This document shows positions 12,642-19,946 of a DNA stretch of 19,946 nucleotides, piece by piece. The stretch is from Thermoplasmata archaeon (GTDB lineage Archaea; Thermoplasmatota; Thermoplasmata; Lutacidiplasmatales; UBA184), in assembly GCA_030039995.1 (NCBI GenBank), contig JASHUL010000196.1, forward strand, positions 1-19,946, in the 5' to 3' direction. The position numbers were made by a program, and so were the translations under genes. Each line of letters starts with the position of its first letter. Position 1 is the stretch's first letter. The notes under the pieces are model-generated. The model was not told the origin of the DNA. It searched no databases and saw only the letters and a program-made list of their open reading frames with translations.

Positions 12642-14144
12642 ATGACACCGCCGGTTCGTCGCTTCCTCATCCTCGGCCTCGACGGCGGGACGTTCGACCT
12701 GCTCGACCCGCTGATGGAGGCGGGCGACCTCCCGTTCCTCACGTCGATGGTGAACCGCGGGGTCCGGGCGCCCCTTACCTCGGTCTACCCGGCGAAGACG
12801 ATTCCCGCGTGGTACTCTCTCGCGACCGGCCGCGACCCGGGCGAGCTCGGGATCTACGGCTTCACGGAGCCGACGGCGACCCCCGGTGAGTCGAAGCTCG
12901 TCTCCACGTTCCGCCCCGCCGAGGCGATGTGGGACCGCCTCTCCCGCCAGGGCGTGAAGGTCGGGGTCGTGAACTTCCCGCTTCTCTCGGGGTACCCCCT
13001 CCACGGGTTCGTCGTGCCGGGGATGTTCTCCGAGCAGACCGTCACCTACCCGCGAGAGCTGCGCGCCGAGATCGAGGGAACGATCGGGGCCCCGTACCCG
13101 CACGAGCTCCCGGTCTACCGGGAGCGCGACCGCGCCGGATGGCTCGACCGGGCGACCCGGAACGTCGTCCAGCGGGGCCAGTCGGCGGCGGCGCTCGCCG
13201 GGCACCACCGGCCGGACTTCCTGTTCGCCCTCTTCCGGGAGACCGACCGGGTCGAGCACCAGTTCTGGCCGGAGATGAGCCGACCGGTCGACCAGATCCC
13301 GAACGACCTGCGGGAGTTCTGGCGGTCGGTCGACGCGGCCTGCCGGCAGGTCGACGCCGCGTTCCGCGCCGCCGGGGGCCCCGCGGTGACGCTGGTGGTG
13401 AGCGACCACGGGCACGGGGAGATCCGGTCGGACTTCCTGACGAACCGCTGGCTCACGAACGAAGGGTACCTCGTGCTCCGCGAGGGCGCGGACGTCTCGG
13501 GCCGGAACCTGATCGCGCGGATGATCCTCTGGTCCCAGCGGCTCGGCCTGGGGCGACTGCTCGCGAAGCCCGTAGCGAACGTGCTCGAGAGCGGCCGGGC
13601 CGAGCGGATCTCGAACCTCTTGAGCGGCGCCGCGTCGTTCGAGCAGATGGCCGAACGGATCGATTGGAAGCGGACGGTCGCCTTCTCCTACCCCGTGCCC
13701 GAGGGGATCTACCTGAACCTGCGGAACCCCGAGCTCACTCCCGACCGGCGGACGGCGGTCGTCGCCGAGATCCGGCGGCGGCTCGAGGCGTACCCGGACG
13801 CGCGGATCGAGGTCCTCGAGCCGAAGGAGATCTACCACGGTCACGCGTTCGGCCGCGCCCCCGAGCTCCTGATCCGGGTCGATGAGATGCGGACGGAGCC
13901 GCGGATGGACTTCAGCTACCCCGAGCCGTTGATCCGGGATCGACCCGAGTTCTTCTACGGCTGCGGCACCCACCGGATGAACGGGATCCTGATCGGGGCG
14001 GGGGACGGCGTCCGCCCCGGACCCGACGATGGGCCGCTGAGCCTGCTCGACGTCGCCCCGACCGTGCTCGAGGGGATGGGCGTCGCGGCGCCGCCCGGAC
14101 TCTCCGGCCAGTCGTTCGGGCGCCGACTCGGCCTCGCCGCGTGA
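12642..14144 (+). CDS. Alkaline-phosphatase-superfamily phosphodiesterase/nucleotide pyrophosphatase-like protein
   Basis: This 500-aa metallo-hydrolase has the two-metal AlkP-superfamily core: LDGGTFD with Asp14, the nucleophile Thr53 in PAKTIPAW, Asp202 and His206 (TDRVEHQFW), Asp255-His256 (SDHGHG), and His444 near the C-terminus (GTHRMNG). This set fits the type I phosphodiesterase/nucleotide pyrophosphatase branch, which cleaves phosphodiesters or transfers phospho groups on nucleotides, lipids or glycans. No signal peptide or transmembrane anchor is evident, so a cytosolic location is more likely, although archaeal relatives can act on membrane lipids. It is followed by a glycosyltransferase 51 nt downstream, which hints at envelope or glycan metabolism. 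The substrate is not predictable. Confidence 0.85.
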   Translation: MTPPVRRFLILGLDGGTFDLLDPLMEAGDLPFLTSMVNRGVRAPLTSVYPAKTIPAWYSLATGRDPGELGIYGFTEPTATPGESKLVSTFRPAEAMWDRLSRQGVKVGVVNFPLLSGYPLHGFVVPGMFSEQTVTYPRELRAEIEGTIGAPYPHELPVYRERDRAGWLDRATRNVVQRGQSAAALAGHHRPDFLFALFRETDRVEHQFWPEMSRPVDQIPNDLREFWRSVDAACRQVDAAFRAAGGPAVTLVVSDHGHGEIRSDFLTNRWLTNEGYLVLREGADVSGRNLIARMILWSQRLGLGRLLAKPVANVLESGRAERISNLLSGAASFEQMAERIDWKRTVAFSYPVPEGIYLNLRNPELTPDRRTAVVAEIRRRLEAYPDARIEVLEPKEIYHGHAFGRAPELLIRVDEMRTEPRMDFSYPEPLIRDRPEFFYGCGTHRMNGILIGAGDGVRPGPDDGPLSLLDVAPTVLEGMGVAAPPGLSGQSFGRRLGLAA

Positions 14145-14170
14145 CGCGGCGCCTTCACCCCAACGTTTTT
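14136..14170 (+). terminator. Hairpin plus T-tract after the AlkP-superfamily gene (may also be the next gene's promoter box)
   Basis: GCCGCG (14136-14141) and CGCGGC (14145-14150) form a 6-bp stem whose 3-nt loop is the TGA stop. T5 follows at 14166-14170. A T-tract on the coding strand fits archaeal termination. The same T-tract lies 26-30 nt before the ATG at 14196, so it may instead be the degenerate TATA-like box of the glycosyltransferase gene. Confidence 0.3.
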
Positions 14171-14195
14171 CGCTCGCACCCCTAGTCGCGCGGGC

Positions 14196-15344
14196 ATGAC
14201 GTCCCGGACGGTCGACGTCATCGCGGCCGGGCCTCCGTCCCCGGACCCGTACGACCATGCCGCCCCCGCCTGGGCGCTCGCCGCCGCGCTCGCCGAACGC
14301 GGCGACTCGGTGGCGGTCGTGCATCCGACCGGGCCGGCCGCCGGCGCCCCCCCCGCGGGGACCGTCGACATCCCGGTCGAGATACCGGTCCGTCGCCCGG
14401 GGGCCGCGGTCGAGGGCGCGGACTTCGCGGCCGCCGCGGGGAAGCGGATTCGGCGGACGACCGACCTCATCCTGCGCGACCCGGCCGGCTTCGGCCGGCT
14501 CGGCCTCCACCGGTCGGGGAACGGCGGCCCGGTCCTCGGCGTGTTCGTCCGGGAGATGGAGCTCGCCGCCTACGACCGCGCGCGCGAGGGCCGCGCGCCG
14601 AGCGGCTTCCGGGACCGCCTCGACGCCTGGCGCGACCGACGGGCGGTCCGACGGCTGGAGGAGGCGGCGCTCCAGGAGGCCGACCGCCTGTTCTACGACG
14701 CGGCCGGGCTTCCCGGCGACCTGCACCGGGAATACGCGATCCCCGAACGCCGCTTCCGCGCCGCGCTCCCTCCGGTCGCGTCGCCCACGGACCCGCCGAC
14801 GCGGGAGGCGGCCCGCGCCGGCTTCCGCATCCCCGCCGACGTCCCCGTCGTCGCCACCCTCGCGCCGGTCGAAGAGCCCGAGCCGTCGGGTATCGACCGG
14901 GCGCGCGAGGCGTTCCGACGGATCCGTTCGTTCTTCCCCGGCGCGCGCCTCGTCGTCGCCGGGACCACCGCCCCGGCCGAACCCGGGGTCGTCGCCGTCG
15001 AGGCGCGCGACGGCATGACGTTCGCGCGCGCGATCGTGGCGGCGGACGTCGTCCTCCTCTCGCGGCGCACGACCGGCTTCGACCCGGGCGCGATCCTCGC
15101 GCTGCGGGCGGGCCGATGCGTGATCGCCAGCCCCGGGGTCCGTCTACCGGTCGACCCGGGCGACGCCGTCCGGTCGGTGCCCACCGACGACCCCGGCGAG
15201 CTCGCGTCGGTGCTGGCGGAGCTCCTCGCCGACCCGGCGGCCCGCCGCACGCTCGCGAGCGCCGGGGAACGGTACGCCGCGGCGTTCGACCCGCTGCGGG
15301 TCGCCGACGAGGTGTCGGGCGCCACGTTGCCCGGCGCCGGCTGA
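14196..15344 (+). CDS. GT-B-like glycosyltransferase (group 1/GT4-like), divergent
   Basis: This 382-aa soluble protein has a two-lobed pattern. The N-lobe has a Gly/Pro-rich start and AWALAAALAERGDSVAVVHP (about 25-44), resembling the first Rossmann helix and strand of GT4 enzymes. A helical linker follows (about 115-165). The C-lobe has a new strand at VPVVATLAPVEEP (216-228), ARLVVAGTT (250-258), and ADVVLLSRR...DPGAILALRAGRCVIAS (283-312), which matches the usual E-x7-E/ALA.G.PV nucleotide-sugar region, although the canonical Glu pair is not obvious. It probably transfers a sugar in envelope or protein glycosylation. The Ala/Arg-rich sequence weakens the assignment. It ends 4 nt from the convergent nuclease gene. 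Confidence 0.6.
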   Translation: MTSRTVDVIAAGPPSPDPYDHAAPAWALAAALAERGDSVAVVHPTGPAAGAPPAGTVDIPVEIPVRRPGAAVEGADFAAAAGKRIRRTTDLILRDPAGFGRLGLHRSGNGGPVLGVFVREMELAAYDRAREGRAPSGFRDRLDAWRDRRAVRRLEEAALQEADRLFYDAAGLPGDLHREYAIPERRFRAALPPVASPTDPPTREAARAGFRIPADVPVVATLAPVEEPEPSGIDRAREAFRRIRSFFPGARLVVAGTTAPAEPGVVAVEARDGMTFARAIVAADVVLLSRRTTGFDPGAILALRAGRCVIASPGVRLPVDPGDAVRSVPTDDPGELASVLAELLADPAARRTLASAGERYAAAFDPLRVADEVSGATLPGAG

Positions 15345-15348
15345 CGGC

Positions 15349-15897
15349 TCACTCGGTCGGTTCGTCGAGGCGCCACTCGGAGAACCCCCGGCCGCCCGAG
15401 GCCCGCCGGACCTCGCGGGCGACGCCGTCCCAGGCGGTCGCCTCGGGTAGCTCGCCGGCCTCGAGAGCATCGAGGAGGCGATGGAACCGTTGCCGAAGGG
15501 GCCCGAACGGGTCGTCGGCCGCGGTCCGAGTCCACGGCCGGGCGTCCCGCACGACGGTCACGCCGGTGCCGCGGCGCGCCCACCAGACCCCGATCGGTGC
15601 CGCCCGACCGTGCGCGGTCCGGTCGGCGAGATGCCAGGCCGCCCGCTCGGTCGCGAGGACGACCGCGACCCAGTCGCCCCACGCCCGGCGACGGAGCGCC
15701 TGGGCGAGCACCTGGCGGGTCCCGGCGACCTTCGCCTCCACCAGCCCCACGTCCCGGCCCCGACGGGCGACGAGGTCGAAGTAGTCCCGCCCGTCCGGGT
15801 TCACCCACACCCGGTACCCGAGCGTTTCGAGGTGGGCACGCGCTGCCGCGACGATCTCGCTCTCCCGGGGCCGGGTCCGCTCCCGCGGGAGGGTCAC
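15349..15897 (-). CDS. Small PD-(D/E)XK-type nuclease in the mutS-mutL operon
   Basis: This 182-aa protein has a Holliday-junction-resolvase/restriction-like core: an N-terminal helix with Glu14 (RESEIVAAARAHLETLGY), Asp41 in DYFDLVA, and Glu54-x-Lys56 in LVEAKV, followed by a Gln-containing helix (QVLAQALRRR) and a strand WVAVVLAT. Glu14-Asp41-Glu54-Lys56 fits metal-dependent DNA cleavage. A C-terminal region (about 115-182) is Arg/Trp-rich and unassigned. GTG 15897 forms a GTGA overlap with the mutL stop, so translation is coupled to mutL. No good Shine-Dalgarno is visible. It is not a NucS/EndoMS by length or motif spacing and lacks a MutH domain layout. A mismatch-repair-linked nicking or resection role is inference; a general repair nuclease is the alternative. 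Confidence 0.75.
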   Translation of the reverse strand: MTLPRERTRPRESEIVAAARAHLETLGYRVWVNPDGRDYFDLVARRGRDVGLVEAKVAGTRQVLAQALRRRAWGDWVAVVLATERAAWHLADRTAHGRAAPIGVWWARRGTGVTVVRDARPWTRTAADDPFGPLRQRFHRLLDALEAGELPEATAWDGVAREVRRASGGRGFSEWRLDEPTE

Positions 15898-17657
15898 GGG
15901 CCCGTCCGCAGGAACCATCGGTCGAGCCGGGATCGAGGAAATCGAACGAAGATCGGCCGCCCGTGCGGGCAGGAGTACGCCGACTCCGGCAGCTCGCTCA
16001 GCGAGCGTAACACCCGTCGGAACTCCTCCGGTTCGACCGGGTCCCCGGCGCGGATCGCGGCGTGGCAGGCGACCGAGGCGGCGGTCCGCTCGCGCAACCC
16101 TCCCGCCACGACGGGTCGACCCCCGGCGGCCAGCTCGTCGAGCAGCTCGAGCAGTGCGTCCGCTCGCGCCCGGCGCCCACGGTACGACGGGACGCTCCGG
16201 ACCCGGAACGTCGTCGGGCCGAACGGCTCGCCTTCGAAACCGGACGCTCGCACTTCCTCTTCGTGGGCGACGAGCGCCGCGGCCTGGGTGCCTGTGAGCG
16301 CGAGCGTCGCGGGTTCGACGAGCGCCTGCCGGGCGAGCCGCCCGTCGCGCAACAAGGTCTCGTAGACCACCCGTTCGCTCGCCGCATGCTGGTCGATCAG
16401 CACGAGCCCGTCGTCGGCCTCCGCGACCCAGTAGATCGCCTGCAGGCAACCGAGCAGGACGAGCGACGGACGTCCGGCGCCGGACGCGGTCGGGACCGAG
16501 GGCGGTGACGCGGGTCCCTCGTCGAGCCGCGACTGAACGCGGGAACTCGGGGCCGTCGAGGAGAGACGTGTCCCGGACCGCCCGGCCGTCCCGCATTCCA
16601 CCGGAGCCGGCACGGGTCCCCGTTCCGGGGCCAGGTCGGCGACCTGGGGCGACGCGAGGAGGCCGCGGCGGACCTCGCGACGGACCGCGTCCAGGAGCTC
16701 GCGCTCCTTCGCGAAGCGGACCTCGCGCTTCGTCGGGTGAACGTTGACGTCGACGCGCGATGGGTCGAGCTCGAGGCGGAGGACGCCGACGGGGAACCGG
16801 CCCCGCGGAAGGTGGTCGGCGAACGCGGCCCGGACCGCCTGGGCGAGAGGCCGGGAGCCGATCGACCGCCCGTTGACGACGAGGTAGAGCCCCGCGCTGT
16901 TCGGCGCGGCCGTCGTCGGTCGGCCGAGCACGCCGCTCACCGTGCCGCCCGGTACCGACCCTCCGACCGGGAACCCCTCGTTGAGGAGGCGGGGTCCGAG
17001 CACCCGGGCCGCCGCGTCCTCGACGCGGACCGCGGCGGGGAGCGACACGACCTCGCGGCCCTCGGACTCCACACGGTACGTGACCGAGGGGCGCGCGACG
17101 TAGAGGCGTTCGACGGTGCGGACGACCTCGAGCTGCTCCGCGGCGGGACTCCTCAGGAACTTGCGTCGGGCCGGGGTGTTGAAGAACAGCTCGCCGACCT
17201 CGACGGTCGTCCCGATCGCGCGCGGAGACCGGAACCGTCCGGTGACCTTCCCGCCGACGACCGAGATCCCGTCGGCGACCTCTCGCTCGGTCGGCCGAGA
17301 GATCAGCTGGAACCGGGAGACCGACGCGATCGCGGCGAGCGCTTCCCCTCGAAAGCCGAGGGAGTCGATGGCGTCGACCGGACCGTCCGGGGCGAGCTTG
17401 CTCGTCGCATGACGCTGGACCGCGAGCTCGAGCTCGTCGGGAGGGATCCCCATGCCGTTGTCCGCCACCTCAAGGCCGGTCGACCCCCCGCCCTCGAGGC
17501 GGACCGTCACCGTGGTCGCGCCCGCGTCGATCGAGTTCTCGACGAGCTCCTTCGCGACCGAGGCGGGCCGCTCGACGACCTCCCCGGCCGCGATCCGCTC
17601 GACGGTGCGCGCCGAGAGGGGTCGGATCGGCCGTCGCTCGCGCGGCGCCGGGGTCAC
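15894..17657 (-). CDS. mutL: MutL mismatch-repair ATPase with endonuclease motif
   Basis: The 587-aa protein has an N-terminal GHKL ATPase domain: AAGEVVERPASVAKELVENS (Glu37, Asn41), DNGMG (66-70), GFRGEAL (101-107), a conserved FFNTPARRKFL block (158-168), and the DVNVHPTK segment (303-310). A variable Ser/Pro-rich linker (about 340-395) leads to a C-terminal domain with DQHAASERVVYE (422-433), the DQHA-x2-E-x4-E metal-binding endonuclease motif, plus ACHAAIRAGD (529-538) and CPHGRP (563-568). This predicts a nicking MutL, as in bacteria lacking MutH. GTG 17657 overlaps the mutS stop (GTGA) and has GGGAGG 6 nt upstream (complement of 17664-17669). It cooperates with MutS. Confidence 0.96.
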   Translation of the reverse strand: MTPAPRERRPIRPLSARTVERIAAGEVVERPASVAKELVENSIDAGATTVTVRLEGGGSTGLEVADNGMGIPPDELELAVQRHATSKLAPDGPVDAIDSLGFRGEALAAIASVSRFQLISRPTEREVADGISVVGGKVTGRFRSPRAIGTTVEVGELFFNTPARRKFLRSPAAEQLEVVRTVERLYVARPSVTYRVESEGREVVSLPAAVRVEDAAARVLGPRLLNEGFPVGGSVPGGTVSGVLGRPTTAAPNSAGLYLVVNGRSIGSRPLAQAVRAAFADHLPRGRFPVGVLRLELDPSRVDVNVHPTKREVRFAKERELLDAVRREVRRGLLASPQVADLAPERGPVPAPVECGTAGRSGTRLSSTAPSSRVQSRLDEGPASPPSVPTASGAGRPSLVLLGCLQAIYWVAEADDGLVLIDQHAASERVVYETLLRDGRLARQALVEPATLALTGTQAAALVAHEEEVRASGFEGEPFGPTTFRVRSVPSYRGRRARADALLELLDELAAGGRPVVAGGLRERTAASVACHAAIRAGDPVEPEEFRRVLRSLSELPESAYSCPHGRPIFVRFPRSRLDRWFLRTGP

Positions 17658-19946
17658 GTTTCGCCTCCCGTCGGCGGATCGTCCCTCCGGGACTCCCGCG
17701 CCCGAGCCCGCAGGTCGGCGAGCTTCCGGTGCGCGTCGAGCGGCGTGAGCCGGTCGAGGTCGATCGCCTCGAGCTCCTTCCGCAACGGGTCGGCCGGCGG
17801 CCCCGCTTCGGTCAGGAGCACGGCCTGGGTGTACCGGGCCGCGCGTCGCGCGCCCCGGCGGCTCGGGGCCGGCGACGCTCCCTCCGCTTCGAGACGTTTC
17901 AAGAGGCGTTCCGCCTCGGCAAGGACCCCCTCGGGCACGCCCGCGAGTCGCGCCACGTGGATGCCGTAGCTTCGGTCGGTGCTCCCGGGGACCAGCCGAT
18001 GGAGGAACACGATCCCGTCCGGTCCCTCCCGGACCGCCAGATGGGCGTTGCGCGCCGACGGGAGGCTCTCGACCAGCTCGGTGAGCTGATGGTAGTGCGT
18101 CGCGAGCACGGCGCGGGCGCGGGTGACGTCGTGCAGGTGCCGCAGGGTCGCCCACGCGAGCGCGAGCCCGTCGAACGTGCTCGTGCCGCGCCCGACCTCG
18201 TCCAGAAGGACCAGCGAGCGCTCGTCCGCGGACCGGAGGATCTCGGCGACCTCCGTCATCTCGACCATGAAGCTCGACTTGCCACGTCCGATCTCGTCGG
18301 TGAACCCCATCCGGGTGAACAGCTGCGTGACGAGCCCGACCCGGGCGTACTTCGCGGGGACGAAGGAGCCCGCCTGGGCGAGCACGACGAGGAGGCCGAC
18401 CTGCCGCATGTACGTCGATTTGCCCGACATGTTCGGTCCGGTGAGCACGAGCAGACGGTGCGTGCCGGCGTCGAGCTCGACGTCGTTCGGAACGTACCGC
18501 TCGGCGAGCCCGCGCTCGAGCACCGGATGACGCCCGTCCCGGACGGTCAGCGTGGTGGATTCGTCCACGACCGGTCGGACGTAGCCGCGCGTCTGGGCGA
18601 GATGCGCGAACGTGGCGAGCGCGTCCAGCTCCCCGACCGCCCGCGCGACGCGGAACACCCCGGCCACCCGCCGGTCGACCTCGGAAAGGAACTCCTCCCA
18701 CCGCGCGGCCTCCGCGAGGCGGGCCCCCTCGCGCGCCTCCCGCAGGCGCCGCTCGATCTCGTCCAGCGCGTCCGAGGTGAACCGCTCGGCCTGCGCGACC
18801 GTCTGGCGGCGGCGGAAGTGCGGTGGAACGCGGGCGAGATGCGGTTTCGTGACCTCGAAGTAGTAACCGAAGACCTGGTTGTAGCCGACCTTGAGGGTCT
18901 TGATGCCGGACGCGAGTTGCTCCGACCGCTCGAGCTCGGAGAGCTCGGCGAGCGCCGCGCGCTCGGCGTCCCGAGCCCGGTCGACCTCGGGCGCGTGTCC
19001 CGGCCGGAACAGCTCTCCCGACTCTTCGGTCGGCGGGAGCGTCTCGGGCAGCGCCCCCCGCAGCAGCTCCTCGAGCCCGGACGGCGAGGCCAGGTCGGCG
19101 CGCAGGCGCGCGAACGACGGGTCGTCCGGCGCCCGCTCGAGCCACTCCACCGCCCCCGCGACCGAGCGGAGGCCGTCCCGGAGGCTCCCGAGCTCCGGGG
19201 GCCGCACCCGGCGGCTCGCGACCCGCGAGGCGATCCGGGCGAGGTCGGGGATGCGGCGGAGCGTTGTCCGCAACTCCTCGAGACCCGCGCCCCGGCCGAC
19301 GAGCGTCGCCACCGCGTCGAGTCGGGCGGTGATCGCGGGGACGTCCGCGAGCGGGTTCGTGAGCCAGAATGCGAGCGTGCGTCGGCCGGAGGCCGTGGCG
19401 GTCTCGTCCCAGCTGTCGAAGAGCGTCGCCCCTTTCGGGTCGTCCGGGTTCATCGCACGCCGGATCTCGAGATGCCGTAGCGTCTTCGCGTCGAGGACGA
19501 GCCGCCGACCCGCCGCCCCGCGCTCCGCGCGGAGCAAATGGGGCAAGAGCTTCGGTTGTGCGACCTTGAGGTACGCGACGAGCCGCCGGTCGGCATCGTC
19601 GACCAGTGCCTCGGGCGCGGCGCCCGACCGGCCCGACTCCGGGACCTCGCCGACGGCGACCGGCGACGGCGCGGGTTCGACGCGGGCGGCGGGGAACTCG
19701 CGACGGACCGCGGCGAGCAAACCGGCACCGGCGCCGGGCTCTCCCTCGGCCGTGAGGAACTCCCGCGGCTGGAACGGCGCGACGGCCGACAGCAGCCCCT
19801 CGACGCCCGGACCGTCGCCGAGGCCGTGGAACCACTCGCCGGTCGTGATGTCGACGACCGAGTAGGCGCCCGGCCCCCGCGTCCCCAGGACGACACAGGC
19901 GAGAAAGCTGTGGTCGGGACCGCCGAGGATCCGTTCCTCGACCACG
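17654..19946 (-). CDS. mutS: MutS DNA mismatch-recognition protein (5' end outside window)
   Basis: At least 763 residues of a MutS1-type protein are visible; the frame is open through the window edge. By comparison with E. coli MutS, about 100-110 N-terminal residues are missing, including the Phe-x-Glu mismatch-binding motif. Visible domains are the connector (from the start to about 120), the lever and clamp (about 130-460, with GYNQVFGYYFEV at 354-365), and the ATPase: Walker A GPNMSGKST (503-511), the FTRMGFTDEIGRGKSSFMVEM block (543-563), Walker B LVLLDEVGRGTSTFDG (578-593) and ATHYHQL (615-621). The usual GASDDLA loop reads GFTDEIG here. A short C-terminal helical tail (about 717-750) probably aids dimerisation. 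It overlaps mutL by 4 nt. Confidence 0.97.
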   Translation of the reverse strand, partial: VVEERILGGPDHSFLACVVLGTRGPGAYSVVDITTGEWFHGLGDGPGVEGLLSAVAPFQPREFLTAEGEPGAGAGLLAAVRREFPAARVEPAPSPVAVGEVPESGRSGAAPEALVDDADRRLVAYLKVAQPKLLPHLLRAERGAAGRRLVLDAKTLRHLEIRRAMNPDDPKGATLFDSWDETATASGRRTLAFWLTNPLADVPAITARLDAVATLVGRGAGLEELRTTLRRIPDLARIASRVASRRVRPPELGSLRDGLRSVAGAVEWLERAPDDPSFARLRADLASPSGLEELLRGALPETLPPTEESGELFRPGHAPEVDRARDAERAALAELSELERSEQLASGIKTLKVGYNQVFGYYFEVTKPHLARVPPHFRRRQTVAQAERFTSDALDEIERRLREAREGARLAEAARWEEFLSEVDRRVAGVFRVARAVGELDALATFAHLAQTRGYVRPVVDESTTLTVRDGRHPVLERGLAERYVPNDVELDAGTHRLLVLTGPNMSGKSTYMRQVGLLVVLAQAGSFVPAKYARVGLVTQLFTRMGFTDEIGRGKSSFMVEMTEVAEILRSADERSLVLLDEVGRGTSTFDGLALAWATLRHLHDVTRARAVLATHYHQLTELVESLPSARNAHLAVREGPDGIVFLHRLVPGSTDRSYGIHVARLAGVPEGVLAEAERLLKRLEAEGASPAPSRRGARRAARYTQAVLLTEAGPPADPLRKELEAIDLDRLTPLDAHRKLADLRARARESRRDDPPTGGET
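17664..17669 (-). promoter_or_regulatory. Shine-Dalgarno of mutL
   Basis: On the minus strand GGGAGG lies 6 nt before the GTG at 17657, within the last codons of mutS. It supports that start in a very long open frame. Confidence 0.65.

Noticed and set aside
12582..14726. 714-codon minus-strand frame opposite the AlkP-superfamily gene
   Set aside because: It is a shadow of the + strand gene, which has intact catalytic motifs. The antisense product has no recognisable domain and is Arg/Pro/Val-rich.
15894..19835. Apparent 1313-residue minus-strand protein that ends as MutL
   Set aside because: The first part is an out-of-frame reading of mutS. The true MutL begins at GTG 17657 with a GGGAGG site and GTGA overlap, so this is not a MutS-MutL fusion.
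1..19946. CRISPR array, tRNA, rRNA, insertion sequence or integrase
   Set aside because: I saw no regularly spaced repeats, no tRNA T-loop context with pairing arms, no rRNA-like sequence, no transposase motif and no paired terminal repeats. The window looks like ordinary chromosomal core.

Overview
The window is a dense stretch of high-GC archaeal DNA, most likely chromosomal and from the Thermoplasmatota or a close relative. This rests on a proteasome beta subunit that strongly resembles the Thermoplasma enzyme, a split-type GMP synthase ATPase subunit, a KH/beta-CASP nuclease (aCPSF1) next to psmB, a Kelch/PKD surface protein, and AT-rich TATA-like boxes about 25-30 nt before many start codons (leaderless transcripts). 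No rRNA, tRNA, CRISPR array, insertion sequence or integrase was found. The order is that of a housekeeping region, and no gene-free stretch exceeds 300 bases; the longest is the 195-nt divergent spacer at 9707-9901.

Layout. 1-270 is the tail of an unidentified + strand gene. 278-931 (-) is a polytopic membrane protein resembling dolichol/phytol kinases, divergent from the + strand operon purE - guaAb - cytidine deaminase (985-2809). Next come three + strand single genes: a 75-aa ribbon-helix-helix protein (2864-3091), a 522-aa Kelch/PKD surface protein (3144-4712) and an 87-aa Cys-containing protein (4762-5025).

5022-9706 is a minus-strand operon, sdhA - sdhB - sdhE (two CCG domains) - ridA - TMEM175-like channel, read from right to left. 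It encodes an archaeal-type succinate dehydrogenase/fumarate reductase with no conventional cytochrome b anchor in the cluster. Divergent from it is psmB followed by aCPSF1 (9902-12541), a protein-turnover plus RNA 3'-end/transcription-termination pair with a structured spacer. Then come an alkaline-phosphatase-superfamily phosphodiesterase (12642-14144) and a GT-B-like glycosyltransferase (14196-15344), possibly envelope-related.

The right end is a minus-strand mismatch-repair operon, mutS (N-terminus outside the window) - mutL - small PD-(D/E)XK nuclease, with GTGA stop/start overlaps at both junctions. MutL carries the metal-dependent endonuclease motif. The third gene, a 182-aa nuclease coupled to mutL, is the least explained element and my best candidate for something new.

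Expression style. First genes of transcription units appear leaderless, or nearly so, from TATA-like boxes. Internal genes overlap their predecessors by 1-32 nt, and most have a GGAG-type Shine-Dalgarno sequence.
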